DNA of 62,280 nucleotides from Gemmatimonadaceae bacterium (GTDB taxonomy: Bacteria; Gemmatimonadota; Gemmatimonadetes; Gemmatimonadales; Gemmatimonadaceae): assembly GCA_036273715.1 (NCBI GenBank), contig DASUHB010000015.1:1-62280 (forward strand), given 5' to 3'. Of this stretch, positions 30,249 to 39,361 are shown in pieces. Under the pieces are notes generated by a model. That model was given only the letters and a program-made list of their open reading frames with translations. It did not search any database and had not been told where the DNA came from. The translations under genes and the position numbers were made by a program. Numbering within the stretch: the stretch's first letter is position 1; the number at the start of each line of letters is the position of its first letter.

Positions 30249-30758
30249 ATGCTGTGCTACGACATTCGCGAGGTGGAGCGGCAAGCCGTCCGCGTCGACG
30301 GGGACTTGGAGCTGGACGACCCGATCTGGACCGAGGGTGACGTGCGACCCGCTACGCCAGCCCACGCCACCGGCCGTTTGTCCCGCGCCGGGACTGGGCG
30401 CTACTACTGGAGCGGTCGCATCGAAGCCCGGGCAGTCACAGCCTGCCGGCGCTGTCTGAAGGATGTCTCCAGCTCCGTGTCAGAAGAGGTCCACGTCCTG
30501 TTCGTCGAACCAGGCGATGAAGTGGCCGACGATCCAGACACGTATCGCATTCCGCCGCATGCCCAGAACATCGACCTTCGCCCAGCGGTTCGCGAGCAGT
30601 GGATGCTCGCCGCGCCGGAGTACGTCCTCTGCCGCGACGATTGCCGCGGCCTGTGCGCCCGGTGCGGAGCCGATCTCAATGCAGCGCCGTGCTCGTGTCC
30701 GCCGGACACTGACTCACGCTGGACCGCGCTCGCCGCGGCCCGCCGGGCCTCGCCCTGA
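30249..30758 (+). CDS. YceD/DUF177 family protein
   Basis: 169 residues. YceD-type proteins are usually encoded directly before rpmF, as here, and are linked to 23S rRNA/ribosome biogenesis in several bacteria. The family core is visible: ARAVTACRRCLKDVSSSVSEEVHVLF, then the C-terminal DxxPxVREQWMLAAPEYVLC block, and CRGLCARCGADLN. The cysteine pairs CRRC, CRDDCRGLCARC and CSC suggest zinc binding. Start at ATG 30249 is the first reasonable one; there is no strong ribosome site. Confidence 0.82.
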   Translation: MLCYDIREVERQAVRVDGDLELDDPIWTEGDVRPATPAHATGRLSRAGTGRYYWSGRIEARAVTACRRCLKDVSSSVSEEVHVLFVEPGDEVADDPDTYRIPPHAQNIDLRPAVREQWMLAAPEYVLCRDDCRGLCARCGADLNAAPCSCPPDTDSRWTALAAARRASP

Positions 30759-30789
30759 GCTCATCTCTTACCCTTTCGGTTGATCTCCC

Positions 30790-30972
30790 ATGGCCGTCCC
30801 CAAGCGACGTACATCGAAGCGGAAAAAGCGCGCGCGTAACACGCACAAGGCAGCTGCTCCGATTGCGCTCCAGGCGTGTCCGCGCTGCCAGAGCATGAAG
30901 CGCCCGCACCATGTCTGTCCCGAGTGCGGTTACTACGCCGGCGAGCAGCGGGTCGAGGCCAGGGAAGCATAG
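30790..30972 (+). CDS. rpmF: 50S ribosomal protein L32
   Basis: 60 residues, standard length. The basic N-terminus MAVPKRRTSKRKKRARNTHK is typical, and the zinc site has four cysteines as C-x2-C (CPRC) and C-x2-C (CPEC). It sits in the widespread yceD-rpmF-plsX-fab gene order, tying ribosome supply to fatty acid and phospholipid synthesis. Confidence 0.96.
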   Translation: MAVPKRRTSKRKKRARNTHKAAAPIALQACPRCQSMKRPHHVCPECGYYAGEQRVEAREA

Positions 30973-30974
30973 CG

Positions 30975-31994
30975 TTGGCACGCATCGCGTTGGATGCGAT
31001 GGGCGGCGATCGCGCCCCCGAAGCGCCGATCGCCGGCGCCCTGCTCGCACTGGCCGAGCTCGACGGCGCACACTCGATTCAACTCGTCGGCCGCACCGAT
31101 GACGTCGCGGCGGAGTTGAACAAACAGCTCGGCGCCGCGACGTCGCTGCCATCGGGACTTCGCGATCGCATCACGATCGTCGAGGCGGCCGATGTCATCG
31201 AGATGTCCGAAAAGCCGACCGCGGCCATTCGTTCCAAGCCGAACAGCTCGATGGCCGTTGGCCTCAAGCTGCACGCGACGGGCAAGGCGGATGCCTTCGT
31301 CTCCGCCGGCAACACCGGCGCGCAGATGGCGGCATCGGTGTTTCTGCTCAAGCTCCACGCGGGCCTAACGAGACCGGCCATCGCCACCACCTTTCCGACC
31401 CAGCGCAATCCCGTCGTCGTCCTCGACGCCGGCGCCAACGTCGACTGCTCGGCCGAAGAACTGGTGCAGTTCGCACGGTTAGGCGCCGTGTACGCCGAAG
31501 ACATCCTCGATCGCGCCAATCCCGCGGTGGGATTGCTGAGCATCGGCGAAGAGCCGGAAAAGGGCAATGCCGCCGTCAAGGATGCGCACAAGCTGCTCGA
31601 GGCGACGGACCTCAACTTCGCCGGCAACGTCGAAGGCCGCGACATTCTCACCGGCGGCAGCAGCCGCGGCTCGATCGATGTCGTCGTCTGCGACGGCTTC
31701 GTCGGCAACGTCGTGCTCAAGTTCTACGAGTCGGTGCCGGGCATGATCATGTCGATGATGACCAAGGGCGGCGTGCCGAAGGATGTCCTGGCCAAGATCT
31801 TCAAGGGCTTCGACTACTCCGACTACGGCGGCGCGCCGCTGTTAGGCGTGAAGGGCGTGAGCATCATCTCGCACGGCAGCTCCTCGCCGCGCGCCATCAA
31901 GAATGCGATCGGGGTCGCTCTGCGCGCCGTGGAGCGCCGCATGGTCGAGCACATCGGCCGCCGGCTCGACGCCAGCGCGGTGCCCCAATCATGA
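30975..31994 (+). CDS. plsX: Phosphate acyltransferase PlsX
   Basis: 339 residues; converts acyl-ACP to acyl-phosphate, the first step of the PlsX/PlsY route to phosphatidic acid. Starts with RIALDAMGGDRAPE, followed by SAGNTGAQMA, LDAGANVDC and FVGNVVLKFYES. The TTG at 30975 is the only start close to the conserved N-terminus; it lies two bases after the rpmF stop. The open frame upstream only shadows rpmF. Stop overlaps fabH by four bases. Confidence 0.94.
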   Translation: MARIALDAMGGDRAPEAPIAGALLALAELDGAHSIQLVGRTDDVAAELNKQLGAATSLPSGLRDRITIVEAADVIEMSEKPTAAIRSKPNSSMAVGLKLHATGKADAFVSAGNTGAQMAASVFLLKLHAGLTRPAIATTFPTQRNPVVVLDAGANVDCSAEELVQFARLGAVYAEDILDRANPAVGLLSIGEEPEKGNAAVKDAHKLLEATDLNFAGNVEGRDILTGGSSRGSIDVVVCDGFVGNVVLKFYESVPGMIMSMMTKGGVPKDVLAKIFKGFDYSDYGGAPLLGVKGVSIISHGSSSPRAIKNAIGVALRAVERRMVEHIGRRLDASAVPQS

Positions 31995-32980
31995 CGCGGC
32001 CCCTCGTCGAAATCGCCGCCATCGGGCACTTCGCGCCCGAGCGCATTCTGCGCAACCACGAGTTTGCCGCCATGGGACTCGAGACGAGCCACGAGTGGAT
32101 CGTCGAACGCACCGGCATCTGCGAGCGCCACATCGCCGGGCCCAACGACAGCACCGCGAGCATGGCGGCGAACGCGTCGCGCATGGCCATGGAGCGCGCA
32201 GGCGTCGGCGCATCGGAGCTCGATACCATCATCCTCTCGACGGCAACGCCCGACCGCCTCCTGCCCGCGACAGCCGTCGACCTGCAGGCGGAGCTCGCGG
32301 CCGACCGGGCCGCGGCCTTCGACATCGGCGCCGCCTGTTCGGGGTTCCTCTACGGCCTAACGGTCGCCGAAGGGCTCATCTCCGCCGGCAGCGCCCAGAC
32401 CGTGCTCGTCGCCGCCTCGGAAAAGATGAGCGCCATTCTCGACTGGACCGACCGTAGCACCTGCGTGCTCTTCGGCGATGCGGCCGGCGCAGCCGTCGTG
32501 CGGCCGGCGCGCAACGGCAAAGGCATCCTGTCGACGTTCATGCGCTCCGACGGCCGGCTCGCCGATCTGCTCTACCGCCCGCACGGCGGCGCCAGCGTCC
32601 CCATGTCGGCCGAGGTGCTCGCCCAACGGACGCACCTCGTGAAGATGTCGGGACGCGAAACGTTCAAGCACGCCGTGCGCATGATGTGCGAAGCAGCCGA
32701 TCGCGCCCTCGAGAACGCCCACCTGGATGCCTCGAGCATCGACCTCATGGTGCCGCACCAGGCCAACGTCCGGATCATCGAAGCGACGGCCAAACACGCC
32801 GGCATCCCGATGGACAAGGTGTTCGTGAACGTCGGCCGCTACGGCAACACGTCGTCGGCGTCGATCCCGATTTCGCTCGACGAAGCGATCACCGCGGGAC
32901 GCATCCGCGAGGGGATGACGGTGCTGCTCGTCGCGTTCGGCGCCGGATTCACGTGGGGTTCGATGGTCATCCGGTTCTAA
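31991..32980 (+). CDS. fabH: Beta-ketoacyl-ACP synthase III
   Basis: 329 residues; condenses acyl-CoA with malonyl-ACP to start fatty acid synthesis. The Cys-His-Asn triad is C116 (GAACSGFLYGL), the histidine of MVPHQANVRIIEA, and the asparagine of VGRYGNTSSASIP. The N-terminal EWIVERTGICERHIA is a FabH signature. ATG overlaps the plsX stop. Confidence 0.96.
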   Translation: MTRPLVEIAAIGHFAPERILRNHEFAAMGLETSHEWIVERTGICERHIAGPNDSTASMAANASRMAMERAGVGASELDTIILSTATPDRLLPATAVDLQAELAADRAAAFDIGAACSGFLYGLTVAEGLISAGSAQTVLVAASEKMSAILDWTDRSTCVLFGDAAGAAVVRPARNGKGILSTFMRSDGRLADLLYRPHGGASVPMSAEVLAQRTHLVKMSGRETFKHAVRMMCEAADRALENAHLDASSIDLMVPHQANVRIIEATAKHAGIPMDKVFVNVGRYGNTSSASIPISLDEAITAGRIREGMTVLLVAFGAGFTWGSMVIRF

Positions 32981-32996
32981 CCGGCGCCGCACGCAC

Positions 32997-33935
32997 ATGG
33001 ACTTGATTCTGCTCTTCCCCGGCCAGGGATCTCAGAAGCCGGGCATGGGGAAGGACCTCGCCGACGCCTTCCCCGCGGCGCGCGCCGTGTTCGATGAGGC
33101 GGACCGCTCGTTGGGCATCCCGCTGTCGAAGCTGTGCTTCGAGGGACCCGACGATCAACTCACATCCACGCAGAATGCCCAACCGGCGCTGCTGGCGCAC
33201 GGCGCGGCAGCGTGGGCGCTGATTCGGGAGCGCGCAGCGCCGCACGTCCGTGCCGCCGCCGGACACTCGTTGGGCGAATTCACCGCCTATCACGCCGCCG
33301 CTTCGCTCTCGCTCGCCAACGCACTGCGCATCGTCCGTACACGCGGCGAGCTCATGTTCAAGAGCGGCGTCGAGCGGCCCGGCGCCATGGCCGCAATCCT
33401 CGGACTCGGCGAGCACGACGTGGAACGCGTGTGCAGCACGGTGTGCGCCGAAGGCGGCGTCGTGGTGCCAGCCAACTACAACACGCCCGAACAGCTCGTC
33501 ATCTCCGGCGAGATCGACGCCGTAGAACGCGCGATGGCGCTCGCGAAAGACGCCGGAGCCAAGCGCGCCATTCGCCTCAAGGTGAGCGGCGCATTCCATT
33601 CGCCGCTCATGGAAGTTGCCGCCGCCGGACTCGAGCGTGCGCTCGATGGCGCCGCCATGCGCGCGCCTTCCTTTCCCGTCTCATCCAACGTCAGCGCAGA
33701 CCCCGTGTGCGACGCCGCGGCGGCCAAGGCGCTCCTCGTGCAACAGCTGACGTCTCCCGTGCGTTGGACCGCGCTCGTGCAACGATTGGCGGCCGATCAT
33801 CCCGGCGCCGTGTTCCTGGAGCTCGGACCGGGCACGGTGCTCTCGAACCTCGTGAAGCGAATCGTGCCTGGCGCGGAAACGCTGCCGTGCGGCACGGTCG
33901 CCGATGTGAACGCACTCCTCGAGCGACTCGCATGA
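32997..33935 (+). CDS. fabD: Malonyl-CoA:ACP transacylase
   Basis: 312 residues. Opens with LLFPGQGSQKPGMGKDL, the nucleophile is S91 in GHSLGEFTAYHAA, and the histidine is in VSGAFHSPLM. It supplies malonyl-ACP to FabH and FabF. It starts 17 bases after fabH and overlaps fabG by four bases. Confidence 0.96.
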   Translation: MDLILLFPGQGSQKPGMGKDLADAFPAARAVFDEADRSLGIPLSKLCFEGPDDQLTSTQNAQPALLAHGAAAWALIRERAAPHVRAAAGHSLGEFTAYHAAASLSLANALRIVRTRGELMFKSGVERPGAMAAILGLGEHDVERVCSTVCAEGGVVVPANYNTPEQLVISGEIDAVERAMALAKDAGAKRAIRLKVSGAFHSPLMEVAAAGLERALDGAAMRAPSFPVSSNVSADPVCDAAAAKALLVQQLTSPVRWTALVQRLAADHPGAVFLELGPGTVLSNLVKRIVPGAETLPCGTVADVNALLERLA

Positions 33936-34672
33936 TCAGCATCGACCTCACCGGGCGGACGGCACTCGTCACCGGCGGCACGCGCGGCATCGGCCTCGAG
34001 ATCGCGACGTCGCTCGCGCGCGCGGGCGCAGCCGTCGCGATCGCCGGACGCGATGCGGATCGCGCCGCGCAGGCCGCGGCAGCGATCGGCACCGGCACCC
34101 ATGGATTCGCCGCCGATCTCGGCCAGCCAGGCGATGCCCAACGATTGGTGGAGCAGGCAGAACACGCGTTGGGCTCGTTGGACATCCTCGTCAACAACGC
34201 CGGCCTCACGCGCGACAACGTGCTCGTGCGGCTCAAAGACGAAGACTGGGATGCGGTGATCGACACCAACCTTCGCGGCGCGTTCGCCGCCACCCGCGCC
34301 GCGGCGCGCGGCATGATGAAGCGCCGCTGGGGGCGCATCATCAACATCACCAGCGTGGTCGGCATTACCGGAAACAAAGGGCAGGCCAACTACGCCGCGA
34401 GCAAGGCGGGTCTCATCGGTTTGACGAAGTCGGTCGCCAAAGAGCTCGCCTCACGCAACGTGCTGGCCAACGCCATTGCACCGGGATTCATCGACACCGA
34501 CATGACGAAGGCGCTCACGCCGGATGCGCGTGAGCAGTTGTCCGCCCAGATTCCACTGGGCCGGCTCGGCACACCGGCCGACATCGCGGGACTCGTCGCG
34601 TTCCTCGCATCGGAGCATGCGTCGTACATCACGGGACACGTGTTCGTGGTGGACGGCGGCATGGTCATGTAG
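33932..34672 (+). CDS. fabG: 3-oxoacyl-ACP reductase
   Basis: 246-residue short-chain dehydrogenase/reductase that reduces 3-ketoacyl-ACP with NADPH. Cofactor motif [12 protein letters not shown] motif [11 protein letters not shown], and catalytic Ser-Tyr-Lys in [23 protein letters not shown] (ITSVVG; NYAASK). C-terminus [17 protein letters not shown] is typical. ATG overlaps the fabD stop; the long frame upstream only shadows fabD. Confidence 0.95.
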   Translation: MISIDLTGRTALVTGGTRGIGLEIATSLARAGAAVAIAGRDADRAAQAAAAIGTGTHGFAADLGQPGDAQRLVEQAEHALGSLDILVNNAGLTRDNVLVRLKDEDWDAVIDTNLRGAFAATRAAARGMMKRRWGRIINITSVVGITGNKGQANYAASKAGLIGLTKSVAKELASRNVLANAIAPGFIDTDMTKALTPDAREQLSAQIPLGRLGTPADIAGLVAFLASEHASYITGHVFVVDGGMVM

Positions 34673-34696
34673 CTTTCCGTACCGTTTGGCGACGCG

Positions 34697-34728
34697 TAAA
34701 TTGCACCTCAACCACACCCAATTGAGGA
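34697..34728 (+). promoter_or_regulatory. acpP leader: promoter-like box and RBS hairpin
   Basis: The 64-base fabG-acpP gap holds TAAATTGCAC (34697-34706), similar to elements before kdsB and mdh, then CCTCAA (34706-34711) paired with TTGAGG (34722-34727) around a ten-base loop. The 3' strand of this stem includes the GAGG ribosome site nine bases before the acpP ATG, so folding would hide it. The stem is short, so its stability is uncertain. Confidence 0.35.
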
Positions 34729-34736
34729 CCACGTCC

Positions 34737-34976
34737 ATGGCGGATCTCGAGGAGAAGGTCAAGGAAATCATCGCCAAGGAGCTCGGCGTCGAGCGCGAAA
34801 AGCTCACCAACGACGCGAGCTTCATGGAGGATCTGGGGGCGGACAGCCTGGATACGGTCGAGCTGGTGATGGAGTTCGAGAAGGAGTTCAACATCGACAT
34901 TCCCGACGAAGATGCGGAGAAGTTGCGGACCGTTGGCGATGCGATGAACTACCTCAAGACCAAGGTCAAGGAGTAG
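34737..34976 (+). CDS. acpP: Acyl carrier protein
   Basis: 79 residues, acidic. S37 in [15 protein letters not shown] is the 4'-phosphopantetheine attachment site; [19 protein letters not shown] is the typical third helix region. It is the only gene of the fab block with a sizeable upstream gap and its own candidate promoter, as expected for a protein needed in large amount. Stop overlaps fabF. Confidence 0.97.
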   Translation: MADLEEKVKEIIAKELGVEREKLTNDASFMEDLGADSLDTVELVMEFEKEFNIDIPDEDAEKLRTVGDAMNYLKTKVKE

Positions 34977-36223
34977 TGGCGAAGCGGAGGGTCGTCGTCA
35001 CCGGCCTAGGGGCCGTGACGCCCGTCGGCAACGACGTGGCGACGACGTGGCGCGCCCTCCTCGATGGAAAATCGGGCGCGGGACCGATCACCAAGTTCGA
35101 TCCCGAGCGCTTTGCGGTGCGGTTCGCGTGCGAGGTCAAGAATTTCGATCCGCTGCAGTACATGGATCGCAAGGAGGTGAAGCGGTCCGATCTCTTCACG
35201 CAGTACGCGGTAGCCGCTGCCGCGCAGGCGATGCACGACGCCGGGTTGGACAACGGGGCGCAGTACGATCCCGATCGGTTAGGCGTGATCATTGCCAGCG
35301 GCATCGGCGGCCTCAAGACGTTCGAAGAGCAGCACGACAACTTCCGCGAGCGCGGTCCCGACAAGGTATCCGCGTTCTTCATCCCGATGTTCATCTCGGA
35401 CATCGCCGCGGGCATTGTGAGCATGCAGTTCAACGCGCGCGGGCCGAACTACGCGACGGTGTCGGCGTGCGCATCGAGCGCGCACGCGGTCGGCGAAGCG
35501 TTCCGCACCATTCAATACGGCGACGCCGACCTCATGATCGCCGGCGGCGCCGAGGCCACCGTCTCGCCGATGGCGATCAGCGGCTTCGCGAACATGAAGG
35601 CGCTGTCCGAACGCAACGATGAGCCGGAGACCGCGTCGCGCCCGTTTGACGCGACGCGCGACGGTTTCGTGATGGGCGAAGGGTCGGCGGCGGTGGTGCT
35701 CGAAGAATTGGAGCATGCCAGGAAGCGCGGCGCCCGCATCCACGCCGAGATCGTCGGCTACGGGGCGACCGCGGACGCGTACCATCTCACGGCGCCATCG
35801 CCTAACGGCGAAGGCGCGCAGCGCGCCATGCGCCGCGCGCTGCACGACGCGTCGCTCACGCCGGAGGAGGTGCGCTACGTCAACGCGCACGGCACATCCA
35901 CGCCGGCCAACGATCTCAACGAAACACGGGCCATCAAGGCCGTGTTCGACGAAGCGGTGCAGGGACTCAACGTGAGCTCCACCAAGTCCTGCACCGGCCA
36001 CATGCTCGGCGCCGCGGGCGCGGTCGAATTCGTCGCCAGTGCCCTCACGGTGCGCGATGGGCGGATTCCGCCCACCATCAACTACCGGACGCCGGATCCC
36101 GAGTGCGATCTGGATTACACGCCTAACACGGCGATCGAGCGCGACGTCTCCGCCGCGCTGTCCAACAGCTTCGGGTTCGGCGGACACAACGTCACGCTGG
36201 CTGTGAAGCGCTTCGAAGACTGA
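34976..36223 (+). CDS. fabF: Beta-ketoacyl-ACP synthase II
   Basis: 415 residues; elongates acyl-ACP. The nucleophile is C165 in VSACASSAHAVGEA; the two histidines are in VNAHGTSTPANDLNE and SCTGHMLGAAGAVE. N-terminus RRVVVTGLGAVTPVGND is canonical. GTG start overlaps the acpP stop (TAGTGG). It ends the fab block and is three bases from mqnE. Confidence 0.96.
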   Translation: MAKRRVVVTGLGAVTPVGNDVATTWRALLDGKSGAGPITKFDPERFAVRFACEVKNFDPLQYMDRKEVKRSDLFTQYAVAAAAQAMHDAGLDNGAQYDPDRLGVIIASGIGGLKTFEEQHDNFRERGPDKVSAFFIPMFISDIAAGIVSMQFNARGPNYATVSACASSAHAVGEAFRTIQYGDADLMIAGGAEATVSPMAISGFANMKALSERNDEPETASRPFDATRDGFVMGEGSAAVVLEELEHARKRGARIHAEIVGYGATADAYHLTAPSPNGEGAQRAMRRALHDASLTPEEVRYVNAHGTSTPANDLNETRAIKAVFDEAVQGLNVSSTKSCTGHMLGAAGAVEFVASALTVRDGRIPPTINYRTPDPECDLDYTPNTAIERDVSAALSNSFGFGGHNVTLAVKRFED

Positions 36224-36226
36224 CGC

Positions 36227-37384
36227 ATGGCGCTGTCGCCGGTTCCCGAGATAGACCCCCATCGCATGGGCGATCCCGCCCTGCGCCCGATTGCCGCGAA
36301 GGTCGCGGCCGGCGAACGCCTGTCGGCCGGCGACGGCGCGACGCTGTTCCGGTCGCCCGATCTGTTAGGCGTCGGCCTGCTCGCCGATGCCGCCAACCGC
36401 GCGATCCACGGCAAGCGCGTCTACTTCGCCGCCAATCAGCACATCAACCCGACCAACGTCTGCATCCTGCGCAAGACGTGCGTCTTCTGCTCGTACGCAC
36501 GGCTGCCCAAGGAGAGCGGCGCCTACCGGTACACCATGGAACAGGTGTACGCGGAAGCCGCCGCCAATCCGTACGTGCGCGAGTTCCATATCGTCGGCGG
36601 CCTCGACATGCAGGCCGGCCTCGAGTACTACCGCGAGATGTTCCAGGGACTCAAGGAGCGCCATCCGCAGGTCCACATCAAGGCGCTCACCGCGGTCGAG
36701 ATCGCGCACATTGCGCGCATCGAGAAGATGTCCATCAAGCAGGTCCTCACCGAGTTGCGCGACGCCGGCCTCGACACCCTGCCGGGTGGCGGCGCCGAAG
36801 TGTTCTCGAAGGGCGTCCGCGCGACCATCGCCGACCGCAAGCTCGCTGCCGAAGACTGGATCAACGTGCACCGCATCGCCCACGCGCTCGGCATCCGGTC
36901 CAACGCGACGATGCTCTATGGCCACGTGGAAACGATCGAGGACCGCATGGAGCACCTGCAGATGCTCCGCGACCTGCAGGATGAGACCGGCGGATTCCTC
37001 ACCTACATTCCGCTCGCCTACCACCCGGACCACAACGAGCTCGGCGTTACGTTAGGCCGCACGGGCACGGCGACGAGCGGCCACGATGACCTGCGCAACC
37101 TCGCCGTCGCGCGGTTGTTCCTCGACAACTTCGCGCACGTCAAAACGCACTGGATCATGGTCACGCAGTTCATCTCGCAGATCGCGCTGAACTTCGGGGT
37201 GAACGATCTCGAGGGCACGGTGGTCCGCGAAAAGATCTATCACGAGGCCGGCGCCCACACGCCACAGGGCCTCGCCCTCGACGACGTGCTCAAGTTGATC
37301 CGTGGCGCCGGCCGCATCCCGGTCGAACGCGACTCGCTCTACAACGTGATCCGGACCTTCGAGCCGGACGCCGCGGCCGCCTAA
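36227..37384 (+). CDS. mqnE: Aminofutalosine synthase MqnE
   Basis: 385-residue radical SAM enzyme of the futalosine menaquinone pathway; joins the MqnA product with SAM to give aminofutalosine. Assigned from HINPTNVC at the cluster, then EFHIVGGLDMQAGLEYY, HIKALTAVEIAHIARIEK, and LPGGGAEVFS. The cluster cysteines are C79, C85 and C88, a C-x5-C-x2-C spacing instead of the usual C-x3-C-x2-C seen in the neighbouring MqnC. It directly precedes mqnA, four bases after fabF, which makes the pathway assignment firm. Stop TAA lies in a CCTAAC motif. Confidence 0.9.
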   Translation: MALSPVPEIDPHRMGDPALRPIAAKVAAGERLSAGDGATLFRSPDLLGVGLLADAANRAIHGKRVYFAANQHINPTNVCILRKTCVFCSYARLPKESGAYRYTMEQVYAEAAANPYVREFHIVGGLDMQAGLEYYREMFQGLKERHPQVHIKALTAVEIAHIARIEKMSIKQVLTELRDAGLDTLPGGGAEVFSKGVRATIADRKLAAEDWINVHRIAHALGIRSNATMLYGHVETIEDRMEHLQMLRDLQDETGGFLTYIPLAYHPDHNELGVTLGRTGTATSGHDDLRNLAVARLFLDNFAHVKTHWIMVTQFISQIALNFGVNDLEGTVVREKIYHEAGAHTPQGLALDDVLKLIRGAGRIPVERDSLYNVIRTFEPDAAAA

Positions 37385-37385
37385 C

Positions 37386-38240
37386 GTGCGCATCGGCCGC
37401 ATCCCGTACATCAACTGCTATCCCGTGTACGGCGCCATCGACCGCGGCGTCGTCTCCGTCGCAGCGACGCTCGTGGACGGCGTGCCAAGCGAGCTCAACC
37501 GGCGTATGGCGGCCAACGAGCTCGAGGTGAGCGTCATCTCGGCCGTCGCCTACGCGCGCGATGCCGCCCGCTATCTCCTGCTCCCCGACCTCGGCATCAC
37601 ATCCGATGGCGCCGTGCGCAGCGTCCTGTTGTTCTCGCGCGTGCCGGCGCCAGAGCTCGGCGGCAAGCGCGTGCTGCTCTCGCGCAGCTCCATGACCAGC
37701 GTGGCGCTGCTACGCCTCCTCTTCGCCAACGTGTGGCATTCCTCGCCCGAGTTCGCCGCGGGCGACGCCGAGCTCACGAACGTGGCGCAGTTCGCCAATG
37801 AGCACCATGACGCACGGCTCGTGATCGGCGACGCCGCTCTCCTCCTCAACGCCGCGCGTCTGGGCGCCGCCCCAAATGCGGTAGACCATGGCGCTCCCTA
37901 CCCGTACGCGTATGACCTGGGCGCCGAGTGGAAGCGATGGACGGGACTGCCGTTCGTGTTCGCCGTGTGGGTTGCCCAGCGCTCGGCGCCGGTGCGCGAA
38001 GCTCTCGACGTGCATGCGCGCCTCATCGAATCGCGCGACTGGGGACTGAGCCATCTCGACCAGCTCGCTGCCCAGGCGTCTCGCGCCAGCGGCGTCGCAT
38101 TGCACACCTGCGCCGAGTACCTTTCCGGACTGGACTATCGGCTGTCGTACGCGCACCTGGCCGGCCTCACCGATTTTTTCAGACGGCTTGCCGCGGTCGG
38201 CGAAGTCCCCGATGGATCGCTCGCCTTTCTTCCCGCCTGA
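37386..38240 (+). CDS. mqnA: Chorismate dehydratase MqnA
   Basis: 284 residues, periplasmic-binding-protein-like fold; dehydrates chorismate to 3-[(1-carboxyvinyl)oxy]benzoate, the first futalosine-pathway step. Recognised by RIGRIPYINCYPVYGAID at the start, GVPSELNRRMAANELEVSVISAVAYAR (substrate loop) and LLSRSSMTSVALLRLL. GTG start one base after mqnE. MqnB and MqnD are not in the window. Confidence 0.9.
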   Translation: MRIGRIPYINCYPVYGAIDRGVVSVAATLVDGVPSELNRRMAANELEVSVISAVAYARDAARYLLLPDLGITSDGAVRSVLLFSRVPAPELGGKRVLLSRSSMTSVALLRLLFANVWHSSPEFAAGDAELTNVAQFANEHHDARLVIGDAALLLNAARLGAAPNAVDHGAPYPYAYDLGAEWKRWTGLPFVFAVWVAQRSAPVREALDVHARLIESRDWGLSHLDQLAAQASRASGVALHTCAEYLSGLDYRLSYAHLAGLTDFFRRLAAVGEVPDGSLAFLPA

Positions 38241-38245
38241 CGACT

Positions 38246-39295
38246 ATGCGTGATCTCCTCGAGTTCTACACGAACGCGCCGTTGCTCGAGCTGGGGCTCG
38301 AGGCCGATCGCGTGCGCCAGGAGAAGCACCCGCACGGCATCGTCACCTACATCGTGGATCGCAACATCAATTACACGAACGTGTGCGTGGCCGATTGCGG
38401 CTTCTGCGCGTTCTATCGCCGGCCAAAGCACGGCGAGGGCTACACACTCTCGTACGAACAGATCGGCGCAAAAATCGATGAAGCCAAAGCGCTCGGCGCC
38501 GTTCAGATTCTGATGCAGGGGGGACATAACCCATACATCCCCTTCGAGTGGTATCTCGAGCTGCTCAAGTACATTAAGAGGTACCATCCGATTCATATCC
38601 ACGGATTCAGCCCGAGCGAAGTCGACTTTTTCGCGAAGCTGTTCCGCATGGATGCACGTGAAGTGATACGTGAGCTCATCAAGGCCGGGCTCAATTCCAT
38701 TCCCGGCGGCGGCGGCGAGATCCTCGTCCAGCGCGTGCGCGACATCGTCGCGAAAAAGAAAGCGGGCGCGGATCGCTGGCTCGAGATCATGGAGATCGCG
38801 CACGAGGAAGGCATGAAGACCAGCGTGACGATGATGTACGGCATCGGCGAGACGCTGGCCGAGCGGTTGGAGCATCTGCAGCGCGTGCGGGATCTCCAGG
38901 CGCGCACGCACGGGTTCACGGCGTTCATCTGCTGGCCGCTGCAGCCCGAAAACACGCCCAAGATGTCGCACCAGCCCAAGACCGACGCCACCGATTATCT
39001 GCGCACGACGGCCATCGCGCGCATCACGCTCGACAATGTGCCTAACTTGCAGGCCAGCTGGGTCACGATGGGCATGAAGGTCGGACAGGTGGCGCTGCGG
39101 TTCGGCTGCAACGACTTCGGATCGCTCATGATCGAGGAAAACGTGGTGTCGGCGGCGAACACGACGTTCCGCACCACGACCGACGAGATGGAGCGGCTCA
39201 TCCGCGACGCCGGGTTCACGGCCGCGCGCCGACGACAGGACTACTCGATCATCGCGCCGGCGGCGACGCCAGAGTCCGCGACGGTGGCGGCGTAG
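38246..39295 (+). CDS. mqnC: Cyclic dehypoxanthinyl futalosine synthase MqnC
   Basis: 349-residue radical SAM enzyme that cyclises dehypoxanthine futalosine. Cluster cysteines C47, C51 and C54 (CVADCGFC) have the standard spacing; VQILMQGGHNPYIPFEWY, HGFSPSEVDFFA, AGLNSIPGGGGEILV and CWPLQPENTP are family blocks. ATG at 38246 gives the conserved N-terminus; the long frame upstream shadows mqnA. Completes an mqnE-A-C cluster, so the organism makes menaquinone from chorismate by this route. Confidence 0.93.
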   Translation: MRDLLEFYTNAPLLELGLEADRVRQEKHPHGIVTYIVDRNINYTNVCVADCGFCAFYRRPKHGEGYTLSYEQIGAKIDEAKALGAVQILMQGGHNPYIPFEWYLELLKYIKRYHPIHIHGFSPSEVDFFAKLFRMDAREVIRELIKAGLNSIPGGGGEILVQRVRDIVAKKKAGADRWLEIMEIAHEEGMKTSVTMMYGIGETLAERLEHLQRVRDLQARTHGFTAFICWPLQPENTPKMSHQPKTDATDYLRTTAIARITLDNVPNLQASWVTMGMKVGQVALRFGCNDFGSLMIEENVVSAANTTFRTTTDEMERLIRDAGFTAARRRQDYSIIAPAATPESATVAA

Positions 39296-39361
39296 CGCTT
39301 GCCGCGCGCCGGACGCCGAGCCGGTGCGATGCATCCACTTTCGAGCATGGCGCGAGACCGA

